A stretch of DNA of 64,000 nucleotides from a virus (IMGVR_UViG_3300042485_001470:31082-95081); one strand, 5' to 3'. Numbered from the stretch's first letter, positions 25,859-35,987 are shown. The notes: generated from the sequence alone by a model not told the origin. Translations and numbers: made by a program.

Positions 25859-28800
25859 TGAATATGAATTTATCTGAATTAATAAACGAAATACTATCCG
25901 AATGGGCATATAGAGTTGAAAATGGTATGCCTGACCCAAAGAACCCAACCCATTTAAAGGAGTTGGGTATTGTACTTTCTGAAATGGGATTATCTCATAT
26001 CAAAGATACATTGGTTGAAAACCTTTTGGTGGAAACGGGAAAAACTCCACAAAAAGTTGTTGAAGCTGAAAAGGGTAACTTTACAAATCCTGCTCTTAAT
26101 AAATCTATTAAGTATAAAAATGATAAAGGTGAAGATAAGGAAGGATTGGTTGGTAACCTGTTAAGATTACCAAAAGAGCATCCTGGTAGAAAAGCAGCGG
26201 AAGCAACATTACCTGCCGATGGTACGCCGGAAAGAGATTCTATTAATAAAGATTTGGGTGGGGAAGGTCAACCTAAAAAGCCTGAAGATGGAAAGGGCAA
26301 AGAAGGTGGAGAATCAGGTGGTGGAGAAGATGAAAAAATGAAACAAGCGGCGGCAATGTTTGACCCAAAAGTAGACCCAGCTATGGCTGCTAGAATGAAT
26401 AAAGAAAAAGAAGTTCAAGCTCAATTAGCAAAAGATGCTGAAGCACAAAACGAACCACCCCCAACTCCAAAAAACCAAACAACAAACAAACAATTAGCAA
26501 AAGCAGCTGGATTTGATAATGTTGGTAGTTGGTATAATGACCTTAATAAGAAAGCAATGTCTGATGATCCTGAAGTGGCATCAAAGGCGGAAAAAGATTT
26601 AGATACATACGAAAAAAATAAAGTAAAAGATGCTCAATCAACTGATGATTTTAATCCAATAGATAGTAAGGATGTAGCAAAAGAAATGCCACAAGCTGAC
26701 CCAGAAACATTTGGAGGAGATAGTGATATACCGGATGGTATAGAACCTGAACAATTGCAAAAATTCAATACTGATATTAGTAAAGTAGCACAGCAAGTAG
26801 CTGATGCAAAGGCTAAAGGAGAACCAGCACCAAACATTAACTTATGTGATGTGACTGTTCCTGGTACTAACTTATATTGTGATGATAATTTGGGTATTCC
26901 AAGAGACCAAATGCCACAATTCAAAGGTACTGCTCAACCTGGTAGTAGAGCAGCTGGAATGGATGTGGATGCAAGTGGTGAGGTAGACACTGAACCTGTA
27001 TTCAAAGAAATGTTAAAAGAGAAAGGTATTAAGACATTACAAACGGAAATACCTGCTGATAAATTAAAAGCAACTCAGCAAGATTTAGTTGGTGCAAAAG
27101 TAGTTGGTATGATGGGTGTTTTAAAAGACCCAAATCACCCAGCTTTTGAAAAAATTACCGCACCAATATATGTGAGTAGGGATGGTCACGTAATTGATGG
27201 ACATCACCGTTGGGCGGCAATCGTAGCTCATAATGCAGCAAATCCAGACAATCAAATACCAATGAAAACAACGGTATTGGATATGGATATTAAAGATGCA
27301 ATTCCAATGGCGAATAAGTTTGCAGAAGATATGGGTATTGCGGCTAAGAAAGCAGATGCAAATAAAGAAGCACCAACCGAACAACCATCAGAACCAGCAA
27401 AAAGAGAACCTGCCAATAATGATCCTGAATCTAAAGCACAGCAATTTAAAGGAAAATCATCTGGTGAAAATATCCAAACAATGGAAATGGAAGGTGGTGG
27501 ATTCGTATATGGAACGAAGCACGGAAACACCGCAATGGTTGATGATATATTAGATGATGTTAAATCTAAAATACCAAAAGAAAGATGGAAGGATGTTGTA
27601 TTCGTAGGTGAGGGAGGTGCAACTGGTGATAGTGGTGAAGTGGAATTTAACGATGAAATGGATTACGCAGCTCCAAAGTTCAAAGAAATGGGTGCTGGTG
27701 TGGATACATGGGATGGTGATGATATGGATGTACATAATGACCAATCTAAATTATACCAAAAGCAAAAAGAAAAAACTGGATTTAACGATTCTCAAGTTAA
27801 AGCTGGTAACTGGGCTAGTATGATTGGGCAGGGAGAAGGTACTGATACAATGTCACCAAACGATTATTTAGATGATGAAGGTAAACAATTCTTAAGTGAT
27901 GCTGCAAAAGAGGCTGGATTCCCACCAATAGAAAATTGGAATGAACCAACCGAACAGGATAAAGATACTCTTTATAGATTATCATTCCCAGAAGATAATG
28001 GTGATAAACCAACAAAGATAAATGATATTCAAGTTGCATTTAATGATGCAAGAGATGAAAATTTAATTGAAAAGAATAAAGAACTAACTGCACAGGGTAA
28101 AATACCTATTACGATTGCAGGTGAGAGTCATGTTGACTTAGTCGATAAAATGACAAGAAAACAAAAAGGAGCATCAAGCGAAAAATTACCTGAACCAGAA
28201 GCCCCATCAGAAGAAGATGGTGGTGTTGTATATAGTGTGGGTGGTGGATATTATTCGGATAAGCCTGATGGGCCTGCACAATATGTGGCAACTGAAAATG
28301 TAATTCAAAAAGTATTAATTGAAGGTGATATTAATTTTTCTTATTTATTGTTTGAAGCAGCAGTAACTAAAAAAACTTCTAAAGGTAAGGTTGTAAAATT
28401 AAGAACAATCAAACCAAAAGACCAAAATAAAGCAACTGCAGCAGCTGCGGCAGCAAAACCACAGCCACCTGCTAAAATTGTACCACCGGGAGTAAAACAA
28501 AAACCACCGGTTATCGCACCACCAGAGGTAAAACCAAAATCACAAGCACCTGCTAAAATTGTACCTCCTGGTGTAAAACCAAAGGCATCAGTTCCACCTC
28601 CACCACCGCCTCCACCGCCGCCACTTCCTAAGAAGAAAGCAGGAGCTGTGCCACCTCCACCGCCACCTCCGCCACCAACGGTGAAGAAAGCAGGAGCTGT
28701 GCCACCGCCACCGCCACCACTTCCTACGAAAAAAGCAGGAGCTGTGCCGCCTCCACCGCCACCTCCGCCACCAACGGCGAAGAAAGCAGGAGCTGTACCA

Positions 28801-31800
28801 CCTCCACCGCCACCTCCTCCGCCGCCACTTCCTAAGAAGAAAGCAGGAGCTGTACCTCCTCCACCGCCACCTCCGCCACCTCCACCGCTTCCTAAAAAAG
28901 CAGGAGATAAAAGTGGTTGGGATGGATATGAAGAACCTGAATGGATAAAAAATGCTCCAAAAGGTTGGGATGATGATGCGGTTAAAAATAAGAGTGCTTG
29001 GGGTGATGAACCAATGCAAGAACCTGATTGGATGAAAGGTGGTTCTTCGTGGGATAAAAAGCCAATGCCTAAAGGTGAAACTCCACCTCCTGGTACTAAA
29101 AAAGCTGGAGCAATTCCACCACCGCCTCCACCGCCTCCACCGGGAGCTAAGAGTGCAAATAATAACGAAAATATACCACCAACCGATAAACAAGCAAATG
29201 AACAAATAGCTCAAGAAAGAAAAGGTTTAACTCATGAGGAAAATCAAGTTTATGAATTCTTAGAAGGAATGCCTGAAGAGCAAAGGGCAGAGGCAATTCA
29301 AAAAGCATTGGATGATAGAAGTTTGTTGCAAAAAGGATTGCAAGATACAATGGTAGGCGGTTGGTTTAAGAAGAAAGGGAAAATGTTGTCTAATGTATAT
29401 GATGGAATAAAGCAATGGTATAAAACAGGTAAAGTTGGTACTACTAAAGATTGTAGTGGTGCACCAGCTGGACCTCATGCAAATAAGAATGAAAATATAA
29501 AAGAAGATTCACAAAATAGACAAGACTATTTAGCATCTTTAGATAAGACGGGTAAAAAGAAAAAGAAAGCTGATGATAGTGATTGTATGGATGTGCATGT
29601 TGAGGACTATCAAAAAAGAGATAAAGATGGTAACTTAATGTACAAAAAAGAACCTGTATATGAAAGTGGAGAAAAACCAGACCCAAAAAACTTTGGACCA
29701 GATGGTGCATATTTCGGTGGGTTGGGAACTGGATACATAGGTCCTAGAAAAACTGGAACTGAATATGGTAATGCTTCTAAAGAAGATGCATTTAAAGCAA
29801 GTGAATTAGATTCTAAAACAGGATACTTTAAGAGAGATGGAAAATACTATGGTGTAGATGGTGAGGAAGTAAATGCGAAAGGACAAAAATTAGATGCAGA
29901 GGGTAATACAACACAAAAGACAGAAAGATGTTTCTTTTGTTTTCCTCCGGGAAAAAAGGTCCCAGTTACGCAAAAAGTTGCTGATTTGGAAGATGGTTTA
30001 ACCGCTGAACAAAAACATGCAGCTCATCATTCGGAACATGCTCAACATGAAAGAAAGCATGCGATGTGGCATTTAGGAATAGAAGCTTCATTGATAGTTG
30101 GTGGTGCATTAGCTGGCCCTATGATATTAGCTAAGATGGGAGTCGGTGGAGCAGCTGCTGGAGCTGGTTCGCATGGTGTAGCACAAGCAACTTCACAAGC
30201 CGCAACAGCCGCAGCTGAACATCACGGAGCATCTGCATTTGCAGCACACGTTTTAAAAGATTTTGGAAAGCATGCATTAGCAGAAACATTAGGAGTAACG
30301 AACCCTTATGCAGCAGCAGGGAGTGGGTTGGCAGCAAGTGCAGTTACTGGTGGTGTATTAGAATCATTTTGGAAAGATGTAGAAAAGTATAATTTATTAT
30401 CGGAAGATATTGATGGAGAAATGGATGAGAATAAAGGTAAAGATTTCTTAGAAAAAATTATGGTATTGATGATGGAGAAAATGAAAACTTACAAAATGAC
30501 TCCTCAGCAAAAGTTGGAAAGTATAAGAAAGTATAAATTTGAAAAAGCTGAAAACGAAAAGAAAAAACAAAAACAAGATAAATTAAAAGATTTGGCTAAT
30601 TTACTAAAAGAAAAAACAGCAAAGTCAAAACAAAATTCTATAAATCATTTTGTTGAATTTGCAGCTAAACGATTAAATTTAAAAGAAACTCCAAAAATTA
30701 ATTTAATGAGTGGAAATGAATTTAAAAATGAATTGGCAGCTTTGGGTGGGTATGACCCTTCTTCAAAAGAAATATTTGTTGCAACCGAAGGAAGATTGAC
30801 AGCTGATATTTTAAGAACTATTGCACATGAAATGGTACATAGAAAGCAAGAAGAAAAAGGATTCCTTAAGAACATTGATAAAGATGGTTCAGCTGGGTCT
30901 AAAATAGAAAATCAAGCCAATTCAATTGCTGGAATTTTGATGAGAGAATATGGTAAGATAAACAAACAAATCTATAACGAAAATACAAAAAAACAATTAG
31001 AATTAGTAAGTAATTTATTATTAGAGAAGGTTAATCGTTTTATTGATGAGGCTAAACCAAAGAAAGATGATCCTGATGTAAAATATATAGATGGAAAAGG
31101 AAAAGAACATACAATCAAATTTTCATCAGCAATTAAGTATGATGAAAAACATCCTGCTTATATAGCAGCTATGAAATTAAAAGATACTGGAGATAACTCA
31201 AATGATACCCAAACTGTTCAAGGTGCAGGATTGTTTGATGACCCAGAATATCAAAAAAGAATGGGAGCTGAAGTACCACCAACACAAACAACACCAACTG
31301 ATTCAGAAGAAAATCCGGAAGGATTGTATGACCCTAATGATAAATTACAATCGGCAGTTGTTGATGCAAAAAATCCAAAAGAATTATTTTCCGCATTAGA
31401 TGAATTAGGTAAAGATGAGGAAGATATAATGTTGGATAAGGTTAAAGCTGGGGCAGGTGGTCCTGTTGCATCAACTGGTGAAACTCTTTGTACTGAAGCT
31501 CAAACTAATATGATACAAGGTAGATATAATCCGAAGGAAGTTAGGAGTTCTACGGAATATAAAGCCGAATTGGCAAGTGTTAGAAATGTAATGAGTGGTA
31601 CTGATAAGAGAGCAAAAACTGCTCTTACTAAGGAATTGGATAATATTTGTGACAAAATGGGGTATTATAAAGAAGATGGTAACCCTGATTATGAATTAGC
31701 AATGGCTATGAAAGCCGAAGCAGATTTGTATATTAAACAAAATTTACCAGCTTTCAAAAAAACAAATGTAGCAAAAACTAAATTTAAAAAAGAAGAAGAT

Positions 31801-33201
31801 ATGGTAAGTTGGATGAAAGCATCATTCTATTCATCATATTCTTTAATAAATAATGGACCTGCTGATTGGGATAGAAAAAAGGGTAATGGTAGAGTAATGA
31901 AAGCTAATCCAAGAACACAAGGAGCTACAAAGCAAGTTTTATTAGATGGTTTAAAAAACGCAAAAACTCCTGAAGAAAAGGCTCATTATGAAAATCAATT
32001 AAAAGTTTGGAGTAAATTTAAAGGTTATCACGATACGTTTTTGGTTTACAAAAATGATAAAGGATTGGTTTCAGTATTTCATATATCAAATAAAAAAAGT
32101 GATGAGTTAGATGACCCTCAAAATAATACAACTCCTGAAACTAGACTTGCTAACTATATGGCAGCAGCTAGAGAAGCTAATTTAAGTCCTAAAGCAGCTA
32201 AAGCGGTAGCTAACGCACAATCAGTAGCTATGGCAGGTTCTGCTGATAATGATAATATTGCAAAGGGTGCTTGGAATGAAGTAGAAGATGTAAACTTAAT
32301 AACATCATTAGCCGGTAGATTACCTGCTAGAGGTCAAACTGATGTTAAAGATGAATATTATACTGATTTGAAAGGTGATAAATTAGTTAAAGATTGGTAT
32401 AAAAAGAAATATGGTAAAGATAAGTGGGAAGCAAAATGGAAGGCAGCAAAACCAAATGAAGTAATTGGAGTAGTGATGCAAATTGCAGAAGCACAAGATG
32501 ATATTTCAAAACTATCAGGAAACTTTACTAAATTTATGTTAAAGCAAGGTCAATTAGCACAAAGTGTATTTGCAAAAGCTCAATCTGGTATGAATGCAAA
32601 ACAAATTTCTCAAAGCTTTAACGGAATATATTCACCAAAAGAAATACAAGCTATTCTTGATAGTGAAACAATGAAAATGTTAGCTGATAAAAAAGCACAA
32701 CATGCTGCTGGTTTAGAAGGTGTACATAAAGGATTTATTACATCACTACATAAAGCAGATGGTACAAAGCCTGGTCATAGTGGTAAAAACGGACCTGCTG
32801 TTGAAACCTACGTTGCTGGTACGTTAAAAGCATTACATATTGATACCTACGTTACTAACTTTGATGAAAATATTGAGATTGAAATGGGTGGAGTTGGATG
32901 TAAACCTATTGATGTTAGGGGATGTATGGCTAGCCTATCTGGATTTAAGGGAGATATAACAACCCCAGAAGGAAGGGCGGCATTAAATACACATTTGGCC
33001 GAAAACGTAAAAGTAGATGCTGATTCAGATGCGGTATATCTTATTGGTAGTGATGGTAAGACTAGAACTTATTTAGCAAGTGATACTTGGAGACAGGCTG
33101 GTTCATCTAAAAAAATAGCAACTGGTTTTGGTAGTAATTTAAGAAAATGTTTAAAAAAGGCAGTTGGAAGTAGATTATCTAAAAAGAAAGCTAAAAAGTA
33201 G
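25858..33201 (+). CDS. 2447-residue multidomain ('polyvalent'-type) protein with ParB-like and metalloprotease domains
   Basis: Order: helical N-terminus; charged linkers; a ParB/sulfiredoxin-like domain (about 385-490) with V-S-R-D-G-H-V-I-D-G-H-H-R-W-A-A; a segment with V-F-V-G-E-G-G and I-A-G-E-S-H-V-D-L (about 540-770), unassigned; five to six repeats of K-K-A-G-A-V then poly-proline (about 909-1098); a region with several Cys and a hydrophobic A/G-rich stretch (about 1405-1440) after a His-rich segment; a zinc metalloprotease motif H-E-M-V-H (1657-1661); and a long C-terminal half ending in basic K-K-K-A-K-K. Several enzymatic modules on one chain is the layout of phage polyvalent proteins, which are packaged and injected to protect the incoming genome. 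Injection is inferred, not seen. A TATTTATA element precedes the two-gene unit. Confidence 0.7.
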   Translation: MNMNLSELINEILSEWAYRVENGMPDPKNPTHLKELGIVLSEMGLSHIKDTLVENLLVETGKTPQKVVEAEKGNFTNPALNKSIKYKNDKGEDKEGLVGNLLRLPKEHPGRKAAEATLPADGTPERDSINKDLGGEGQPKKPEDGKGKEGGESGGGEDEKMKQAAAMFDPKVDPAMAARMNKEKEVQAQLAKDAEAQNEPPPTPKNQTTNKQLAKAAGFDNVGSWYNDLNKKAMSDDPEVASKAEKDLDTYEKNKVKDAQSTDDFNPIDSKDVAKEMPQADPETFGGDSDIPDGIEPEQLQKFNTDISKVAQQVADAKAKGEPAPNINLCDVTVPGTNLYCDDNLGIPRDQMPQFKGTAQPGSRAAGMDVDASGEVDTEPVFKEMLKEKGIKTLQTEIPADKLKATQQDLVGAKVVGMMGVLKDPNHPAFEKITAPIYVSRDGHVIDGHHRWAAIVAHNAANPDNQIPMKTTVLDMDIKDAIPMANKFAEDMGIAAKKADANKEAPTEQPSEPAKREPANNDPESKAQQFKGKSSGENIQTMEMEGGGFVYGTKHGNTAMVDDILDDVKSKIPKERWKDVVFVGEGGATGDSGEVEFNDEMDYAAPKFKEMGAGVDTWDGDDMDVHNDQSKLYQKQKEKTGFNDSQVKAGNWASMIGQGEGTDTMSPNDYLDDEGKQFLSDAAKEAGFPPIENWNEPTEQDKDTLYRLSFPEDNGDKPTKINDIQVAFNDARDENLIEKNKELTAQGKIPITIAGESHVDLVDKMTRKQKGASSEKLPEPEAPSEEDGGVVYSVGGGYYSDKPDGPAQYVATENVIQKVLIEGDINFSYLLFEAAVTKKTSKGKVVKLRTIKPKDQNKATAAAAAAKPQPPAKIVPPGVKQKPPVIAPPEVKPKSQAPAKIVPPGVKPKASVPPPPPPPPPPLPKKKAGAVPPPPPPPPPTVKKAGAVPPPPPPLPTKKAGAVPPPPPPPPPTAKKAGAVPPPPPPPPPPLPKKKAGAVPPPPPPPPPPPLPKKAGDKSGWDGYEEPEWIKNAPKGWDDDAVKNKSAWGDEPMQEPDWMKGGSSWDKKPMPKGETPPPGTKKAGAIPPPPPPPPPGAKSANNNENIPPTDKQANEQIAQERKGLTHEENQVYEFLEGMPEEQRAEAIQKALDDRSLLQKGLQDTMVGGWFKKKGKMLSNVYDGIKQWYKTGKVGTTKDCSGAPAGPHANKNENIKEDSQNRQDYLASLDKTGKKKKKADDSDCMDVHVEDYQKRDKDGNLMYKKEPVYESGEKPDPKNFGPDGAYFGGLGTGYIGPRKTGTEYGNASKEDAFKASELDSKTGYFKRDGKYYGVDGEEVNAKGQKLDAEGNTTQKTERCFFCFPPGKKVPVTQKVADLEDGLTAEQKHAAHHSEHAQHERKHAMWHLGIEASLIVGGALAGPMILAKMGVGGAAAGAGSHGVAQATSQAATAAAEHHGASAFAAHVLKDFGKHALAETLGVTNPYAAAGSGLAASAVTGGVLESFWKDVEKYNLLSEDIDGEMDENKGKDFLEKIMVLMMEKMKTYKMTPQQKLESIRKYKFEKAENEKKKQKQDKLKDLANLLKEKTAKSKQNSINHFVEFAAKRLNLKETPKINLMSGNEFKNELAALGGYDPSSKEIFVATEGRLTADILRTIAHEMVHRKQEEKGFLKNIDKDGSAGSKIENQANSIAGILMREYGKINKQIYNENTKKQLELVSNLLLEKVNRFIDEAKPKKDDPDVKYIDGKGKEHTIKFSSAIKYDEKHPAYIAAMKLKDTGDNSNDTQTVQGAGLFDDPEYQKRMGAEVPPTQTTPTDSEENPEGLYDPNDKLQSAVVDAKNPKELFSALDELGKDEEDIMLDKVKAGAGGPVASTGETLCTEAQTNMIQGRYNPKEVRSSTEYKAELASVRNVMSGTDKRAKTALTKELDNICDKMGYYKEDGNPDYELAMAMKAEADLYIKQNLPAFKKTNVAKTKFKKEEDMVSWMKASFYSSYSLINNGPADWDRKKGNGRVMKANPRTQGATKQVLLDGLKNAKTPEEKAHYENQLKVWSKFKGYHDTFLVYKNDKGLVSVFHISNKKSDELDDPQNNTTPETRLANYMAAAREANLSPKAAKAVANAQSVAMAGSADNDNIAKGAWNEVEDVNLITSLAGRLPARGQTDVKDEYYTDLKGDKLVKDWYKKKYGKDKWEAKWKAAKPNEVIGVVMQIAEAQDDISKLSGNFTKFMLKQGQLAQSVFAKAQSGMNAKQISQSFNGIYSPKEIQAILDSETMKMLADKKAQHAAGLEGVHKGFITSLHKADGTKPGHSGKNGPAVETYVAGTLKALHIDTYVTNFDENIEIEMGGVGCKPIDVRGCMASLSGFKGDITTPEGRAALNTHLAENVKVDADSDAVYLIGSDGKTRTYLASDTWRQAGSSKKIATGFGSNLRKCLKKAVGSRLSKKKAKK

Positions 33202-33229
33202 TGAAAATACCCTTTGATTCCATTTTTCA

Positions 33230-33237
33230 TATTTATA
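33230..33237 (+). promoter_or_regulatory. TATTTATA putative phage promoter element
   Basis: TATTTATA lies 22 nt before the ATG at 33260, in the gap after the giant gene. Confidence 0.4.
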
Positions 33238-33259
33238 TGTGATAAAACAAGAACAGAGG

Positions 33260-33691
33260 ATGAAGACACAATTACTTTGTACATTTACAACAAAAGGAGA
33301 GTTACAAAACACTCTACAACAAATTAGAGAAACGTATCATATAGTGTATAATTACATTTATATTTTACAAAATAAATCTAATTTGGATGAGTTGTTTATA
33401 ACGTACAATATAGATACAGCGTTCCAACCGGCAACTCCGTTGGAAAATACTATTTTAATACATAGAAAGAAAGAGTCTAATACACTTTATACTATTAACG
33501 CCTTAAACGAATTGGTTAAGGAAGAAAATGGTGGTGTGTTGGACACTTCTTTTGTCATTAATTGGCAGAAGTTTAAAAATTCAATCATACTAACAAATGC
33601 GGAAGGTACTAAAAAAATTCAGACAAGAGTTTTTGAAGTAATGTCATTTGGTGAGGCTGAAACAAATAACAATAAAAATAGTGAGGGATAA
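33260..33691 (+). CDS. Conserved phage protein, unknown function
   Basis: 143 residues. I use ATG 33260, which is preceded by an AGAGG ribosome-binding-like site, rather than GTG 33239. Starts M-K-T-Q-L-L-C-T-F-T-T-K and contains I-R-E-T-Y-H-I-V-Y-N, then N-T-I-L-I-H-R-K-K-E-S-N-T-L-Y-T-I-N-A-L-N. I recall similar proteins of this length in marine T4-like phages but know no function. One Cys, no membrane segment, S/N-rich tail. It lies seven bases before the AdoMet decarboxylase homologue and is probably co-transcribed with it and the endolysin. Confidence 0.5.
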   Translation: MKTQLLCTFTTKGELQNTLQQIRETYHIVYNYIYILQNKSNLDELFITYNIDTAFQPATPLENTILIHRKKESNTLYTINALNELVKEENGGVLDTSFVINWQKFKNSIILTNAEGTKKIQTRVFEVMSFGEAETNNNKNSEG

Positions 33692-33698
33692 TTAAAAA

Positions 33699-34100
33699 AT
33701 GTTTATACCAAATCATTTACATTTACTTGTAAAAGGATACATAAAAACCCCACCACAAACCGAAAACGTATTAAACGAATGGTTTAGACAATTAGTTACT
33801 AAGGTAGGAATGAAAGTGGTAGCAGGACCTACATCGGTTTATGTAAATGAGCCAGGCAACGAAGGAATAACTGGAACAGTAACATTAGCAACATCGCATG
33901 CTAGTATTCATGTTTGGGATAATGAAACCCCAGCTATGTTTCAATTTGATTTATATAGTTGTTCGGATTTTACACCAACACAAGTATTAGACCATATTGA
34001 TGAATGGTTTGAATTAAATGACGCCTATTGGCAATTTATAGATAGAAACGGAAGTACCTTTGAATTAGTAAATTCTGGGCATTTCACAAAAAACAAATAA
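33699..34100 (+). CDS. speD: S-adenosylmethionine decarboxylase-like protein
   Basis: 133 residues, about the length of the short bacterial proenzyme (120-130). N-terminal H-L-H-L-L-V-K-G-Y; the key block L-A-T-S-H-A-S-I-H-V-W (63-73) matches the S-H-x-S-I-H-T-W motif around the self-cleavage Ser that becomes the pyruvoyl group (Ser 66), and F-Q-F-D-L-Y-S-C (81-88) matches the A-x-x-D-x-F-T-C strand with the conserved Cys. If active, it would make decarboxylated AdoMet for spermidine. SpeD homologues are a known auxiliary gene of cyanophages. The proton-donor and cleavage residues seem kept, but the usual Pro-Glu after the Trp is Asp-Asn here. It sits before the endolysin. Confidence 0.75.
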   Translation: MFIPNHLHLLVKGYIKTPPQTENVLNEWFRQLVTKVGMKVVAGPTSVYVNEPGNEGITGTVTLATSHASIHVWDNETPAMFQFDLYSCSDFTPTQVLDHIDEWFELNDAYWQFIDRNGSTFELVNSGHFTKNK

Positions 34101-34116
34101 TTTAAATACTAACATT

Positions 34117-34953
34117 ATGATACTTAAAAAAGGAGACAACAACGAAAATGTTAAGTTGATGCAACAAAAGCTTGGTATTGAGCCGGCTGTAACTAATTTT
34201 GGACCTAAAACCGAAGCAGCTGTAAAAGAATGGCAGGCAAAAAATGGTTTAGTTGCGGATGGTATAGTAGGACCGGCAACTTGGGCAAAGATAATGGGAG
34301 AATCAACTCCAGTACCAACAGCACCAGTTCAACCTGTGGCAAATGTTGGTGGATTGAAATTGGATAAATTGAGAGGACATATTCCTGATGCAGTTATCCA
34401 AATGATTCCTGATACTGCAGCTAAGTTCCAAATTAATACTCCATTAAGATTAGCACACTTCTTAGCACAATGCGGACATGAGAGTGGTGGATTTAGAGTA
34501 ACACAAGAAAACTTAAACTATTCAGCTAAAGGATTGGCTGGTATCTTTAAGAAATATTTCCCAACTGAAGCGGCGGCAGCACCTTATGCTAGAAACCCAC
34601 AAAAGATTGCAAACAAAGTGTATGCAAATCGTATGGCAAATGGTTCGGAAGCAAGTGGTGATGGCTACAAATTCAGAGGTAGAGGATATATCCAATTAAC
34701 AGGTAGAGATAACTACACTCAATTCGGTAAAGCAATTGGCGAAGATATAGCATCAAATCCTGATAAGGTATCATCTCAATACGCATTATTATCAGCAGCT
34801 TGGTTCTGGTCTAAAAACGGATTGAACAAATTAGCAGATGGTGGTGCAACTGATACTACTGTAACATCTATTACTAAAAGAGTAAATGGTGGTACTATTG
34901 GATTAGCTGACAGAATTAAACATTTCAAAGAATACTATCATTTACTAGCGTAA
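34117..34953 (+). CDS. Endolysin: peptidoglycan-binding domain plus GH19 lysozyme
   Basis: 278 residues. N-terminal PG_binding_1 domain (1-60): K-K-G-D-N-N-E-N-V-K-L-M-Q-Q-K-L-G, ending D-G-I-V-G-P-A-T-W. A T/P/V linker (about 62-78) is followed by a GH19 chitinase-type lysozyme domain (about 83-278) with A-H-F-L-A-Q-C-G-H-E-S-G-G (catalytic Glu 122), F-R-G-R-G-Y-I-Q-L-T-G-R-x-N-Y (about 186-200) and the closing R-V-N-G-G. It cuts the sugar backbone of peptidoglycan at lysis. No signal peptide is present, so a holin should be needed; none was recognised in the window. Confidence 0.92.
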   Translation: MILKKGDNNENVKLMQQKLGIEPAVTNFGPKTEAAVKEWQAKNGLVADGIVGPATWAKIMGESTPVPTAPVQPVANVGGLKLDKLRGHIPDAVIQMIPDTAAKFQINTPLRLAHFLAQCGHESGGFRVTQENLNYSAKGLAGIFKKYFPTEAAAAPYARNPQKIANKVYANRMANGSEASGDGYKFRGRGYIQLTGRDNYTQFGKAIGEDIASNPDKVSSQYALLSAAWFWSKNGLNKLADGGATDTTVTSITKRVNGGTIGLADRIKHFKEYYHLLA

Positions 34954-34955
34954 AA

Positions 34956-34989
34956 TTTGGTAATCTAAATAAAAATTCGTATATTTATA
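34956..34989 (+). promoter_or_regulatory. Composite promoter: TTTG-N20-TATATTTA overlapping TATTTATA
   Basis: TTTG (34956-34959) starts two bases after the endolysin stop. TATATTTA (34980-34987) follows after 20 nt, one mismatch from the Bacteroidetes box. TATTTATA (34982-34989) overlaps it. Both signals could serve the gene at 35008. Confidence 0.5.
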
Positions 34990-35007
34990 GGATATAACAT
35001 TATAAAC

Positions 35008-35985
35008 ATGGCAAACATAAGTTTAAAAAGATTATTAAAGGAAGCCGAAGATTTTAAGGCAAGAAGTAAGGAAACTGGAAAGTTGGTACACTTCAAGTCA
35101 AAAGATGCATATCAAGCTGCATTAAAAGCTGGTTCTCATGAAGACCCTAAAGCTGAAAAAGATAAAACTCCTAAAGCATCTGCAAAACCAAATGATATGT
35201 TTGGTGGCGATTATGCAAAAGATAGAGGTGGTGAACCTAAATCAGATGGTATGGAGACTGTTAAATCAATCGCAGCAAGTACTGGTTTAAGAGCTCAAGC
35301 AGTAGCAGGTTGGGCTGATGAGAATGGTGTAAACCTTTCAAAAGTATCAGATGCATTAAACTCTAAAAAGCTAAAACCAATGGATTTTATGACAGCCGTT
35401 AGTGGTAATCCTGGTAACAAATATGCAAAAGATATAATTGCAAAGTATTCTCAAAATGGAGGTGAAGCTCCAAAAGCTGACGTTAAAACAATTATCAAAA
35501 ATTTATTAAAAACAGCAGATAAAGAATTTAAAGGAGTTTACAAATTAAAAGATATTGCGGATGACCTTAATATAGATGATACTGATGGCGCGGATGGTAA
35601 CATGCTACAAGTAAGAATAGATAGAGGAGAAGATGGTACATATATTCAGACTGATGAAACCGAAGGAGTTATTGTATTTAATGATGGCTCTCAATACAAA
35701 CTACACCATGTTGAAGATGGTCCTATACCTGTAACAAGGATTGATGGTAATGCACCTAAATCGGATGCATCGGTGGATGGACAAACTGATGATGAATTAT
35801 ACGATGCTTTATATGATATGGGATATGATTTCGGAGAACTTGGTAGTGATGATTTTGATGAAGAAGGATTTGCGGATGCAGCGATGAGTTTAGGTTATCG
35901 ATATGATGACAAAAATAAAGTATGGAATCACAGAGATAAAATGAAAGAAAGTTCAACAAAACTAACATCAATGATTAAAAAATAA
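35008..35985 (+). CDS. Acidic conserved phage protein, unknown function
   Basis: 325 residues starting MANISLKRLLKEAEDFKARS. The segment T-G-K-L-V-H-F-K-S-K-D-A-Y-Q-A-A-L-K-A-G-S-H (24-45) is of a kind found in several large T4-like marine phage proteins, often virion-internal. The middle has helical domains (about 80-200) joined by charged linkers, and the C-terminal third is very acidic (D-D-E-L-Y-D-A-L-Y-D-M-G-Y-D-F, then D-D-F-D-E-E-G-F). No catalytic motif. It has its own composite promoter and is closed by a terminator. It might be a scaffold, internal or DNA-mimic-like protein, but this is only a guess from composition. Confidence 0.45.
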   Translation: MANISLKRLLKEAEDFKARSKETGKLVHFKSKDAYQAALKAGSHEDPKAEKDKTPKASAKPNDMFGGDYAKDRGGEPKSDGMETVKSIAASTGLRAQAVAGWADENGVNLSKVSDALNSKKLKPMDFMTAVSGNPGNKYAKDIIAKYSQNGGEAPKADVKTIIKNLLKTADKEFKGVYKLKDIADDLNIDDTDGADGNMLQVRIDRGEDGTYIQTDETEGVIVFNDGSQYKLHHVEDGPIPVTRIDGNAPKSDASVDGQTDDELYDALYDMGYDFGELGSDDFDEEGFADAAMSLGYRYDDKNKVWNHRDKMKESSTKLTSMIKK

Positions 35986-35987
35986 AC

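Noticed and set aside
28588-29214. - strand frame opposite the poly-proline region, rich in Arg and Trp
   Set aside because: Mirror of the CCA/CCT proline codons in the giant protein; no real protein features.
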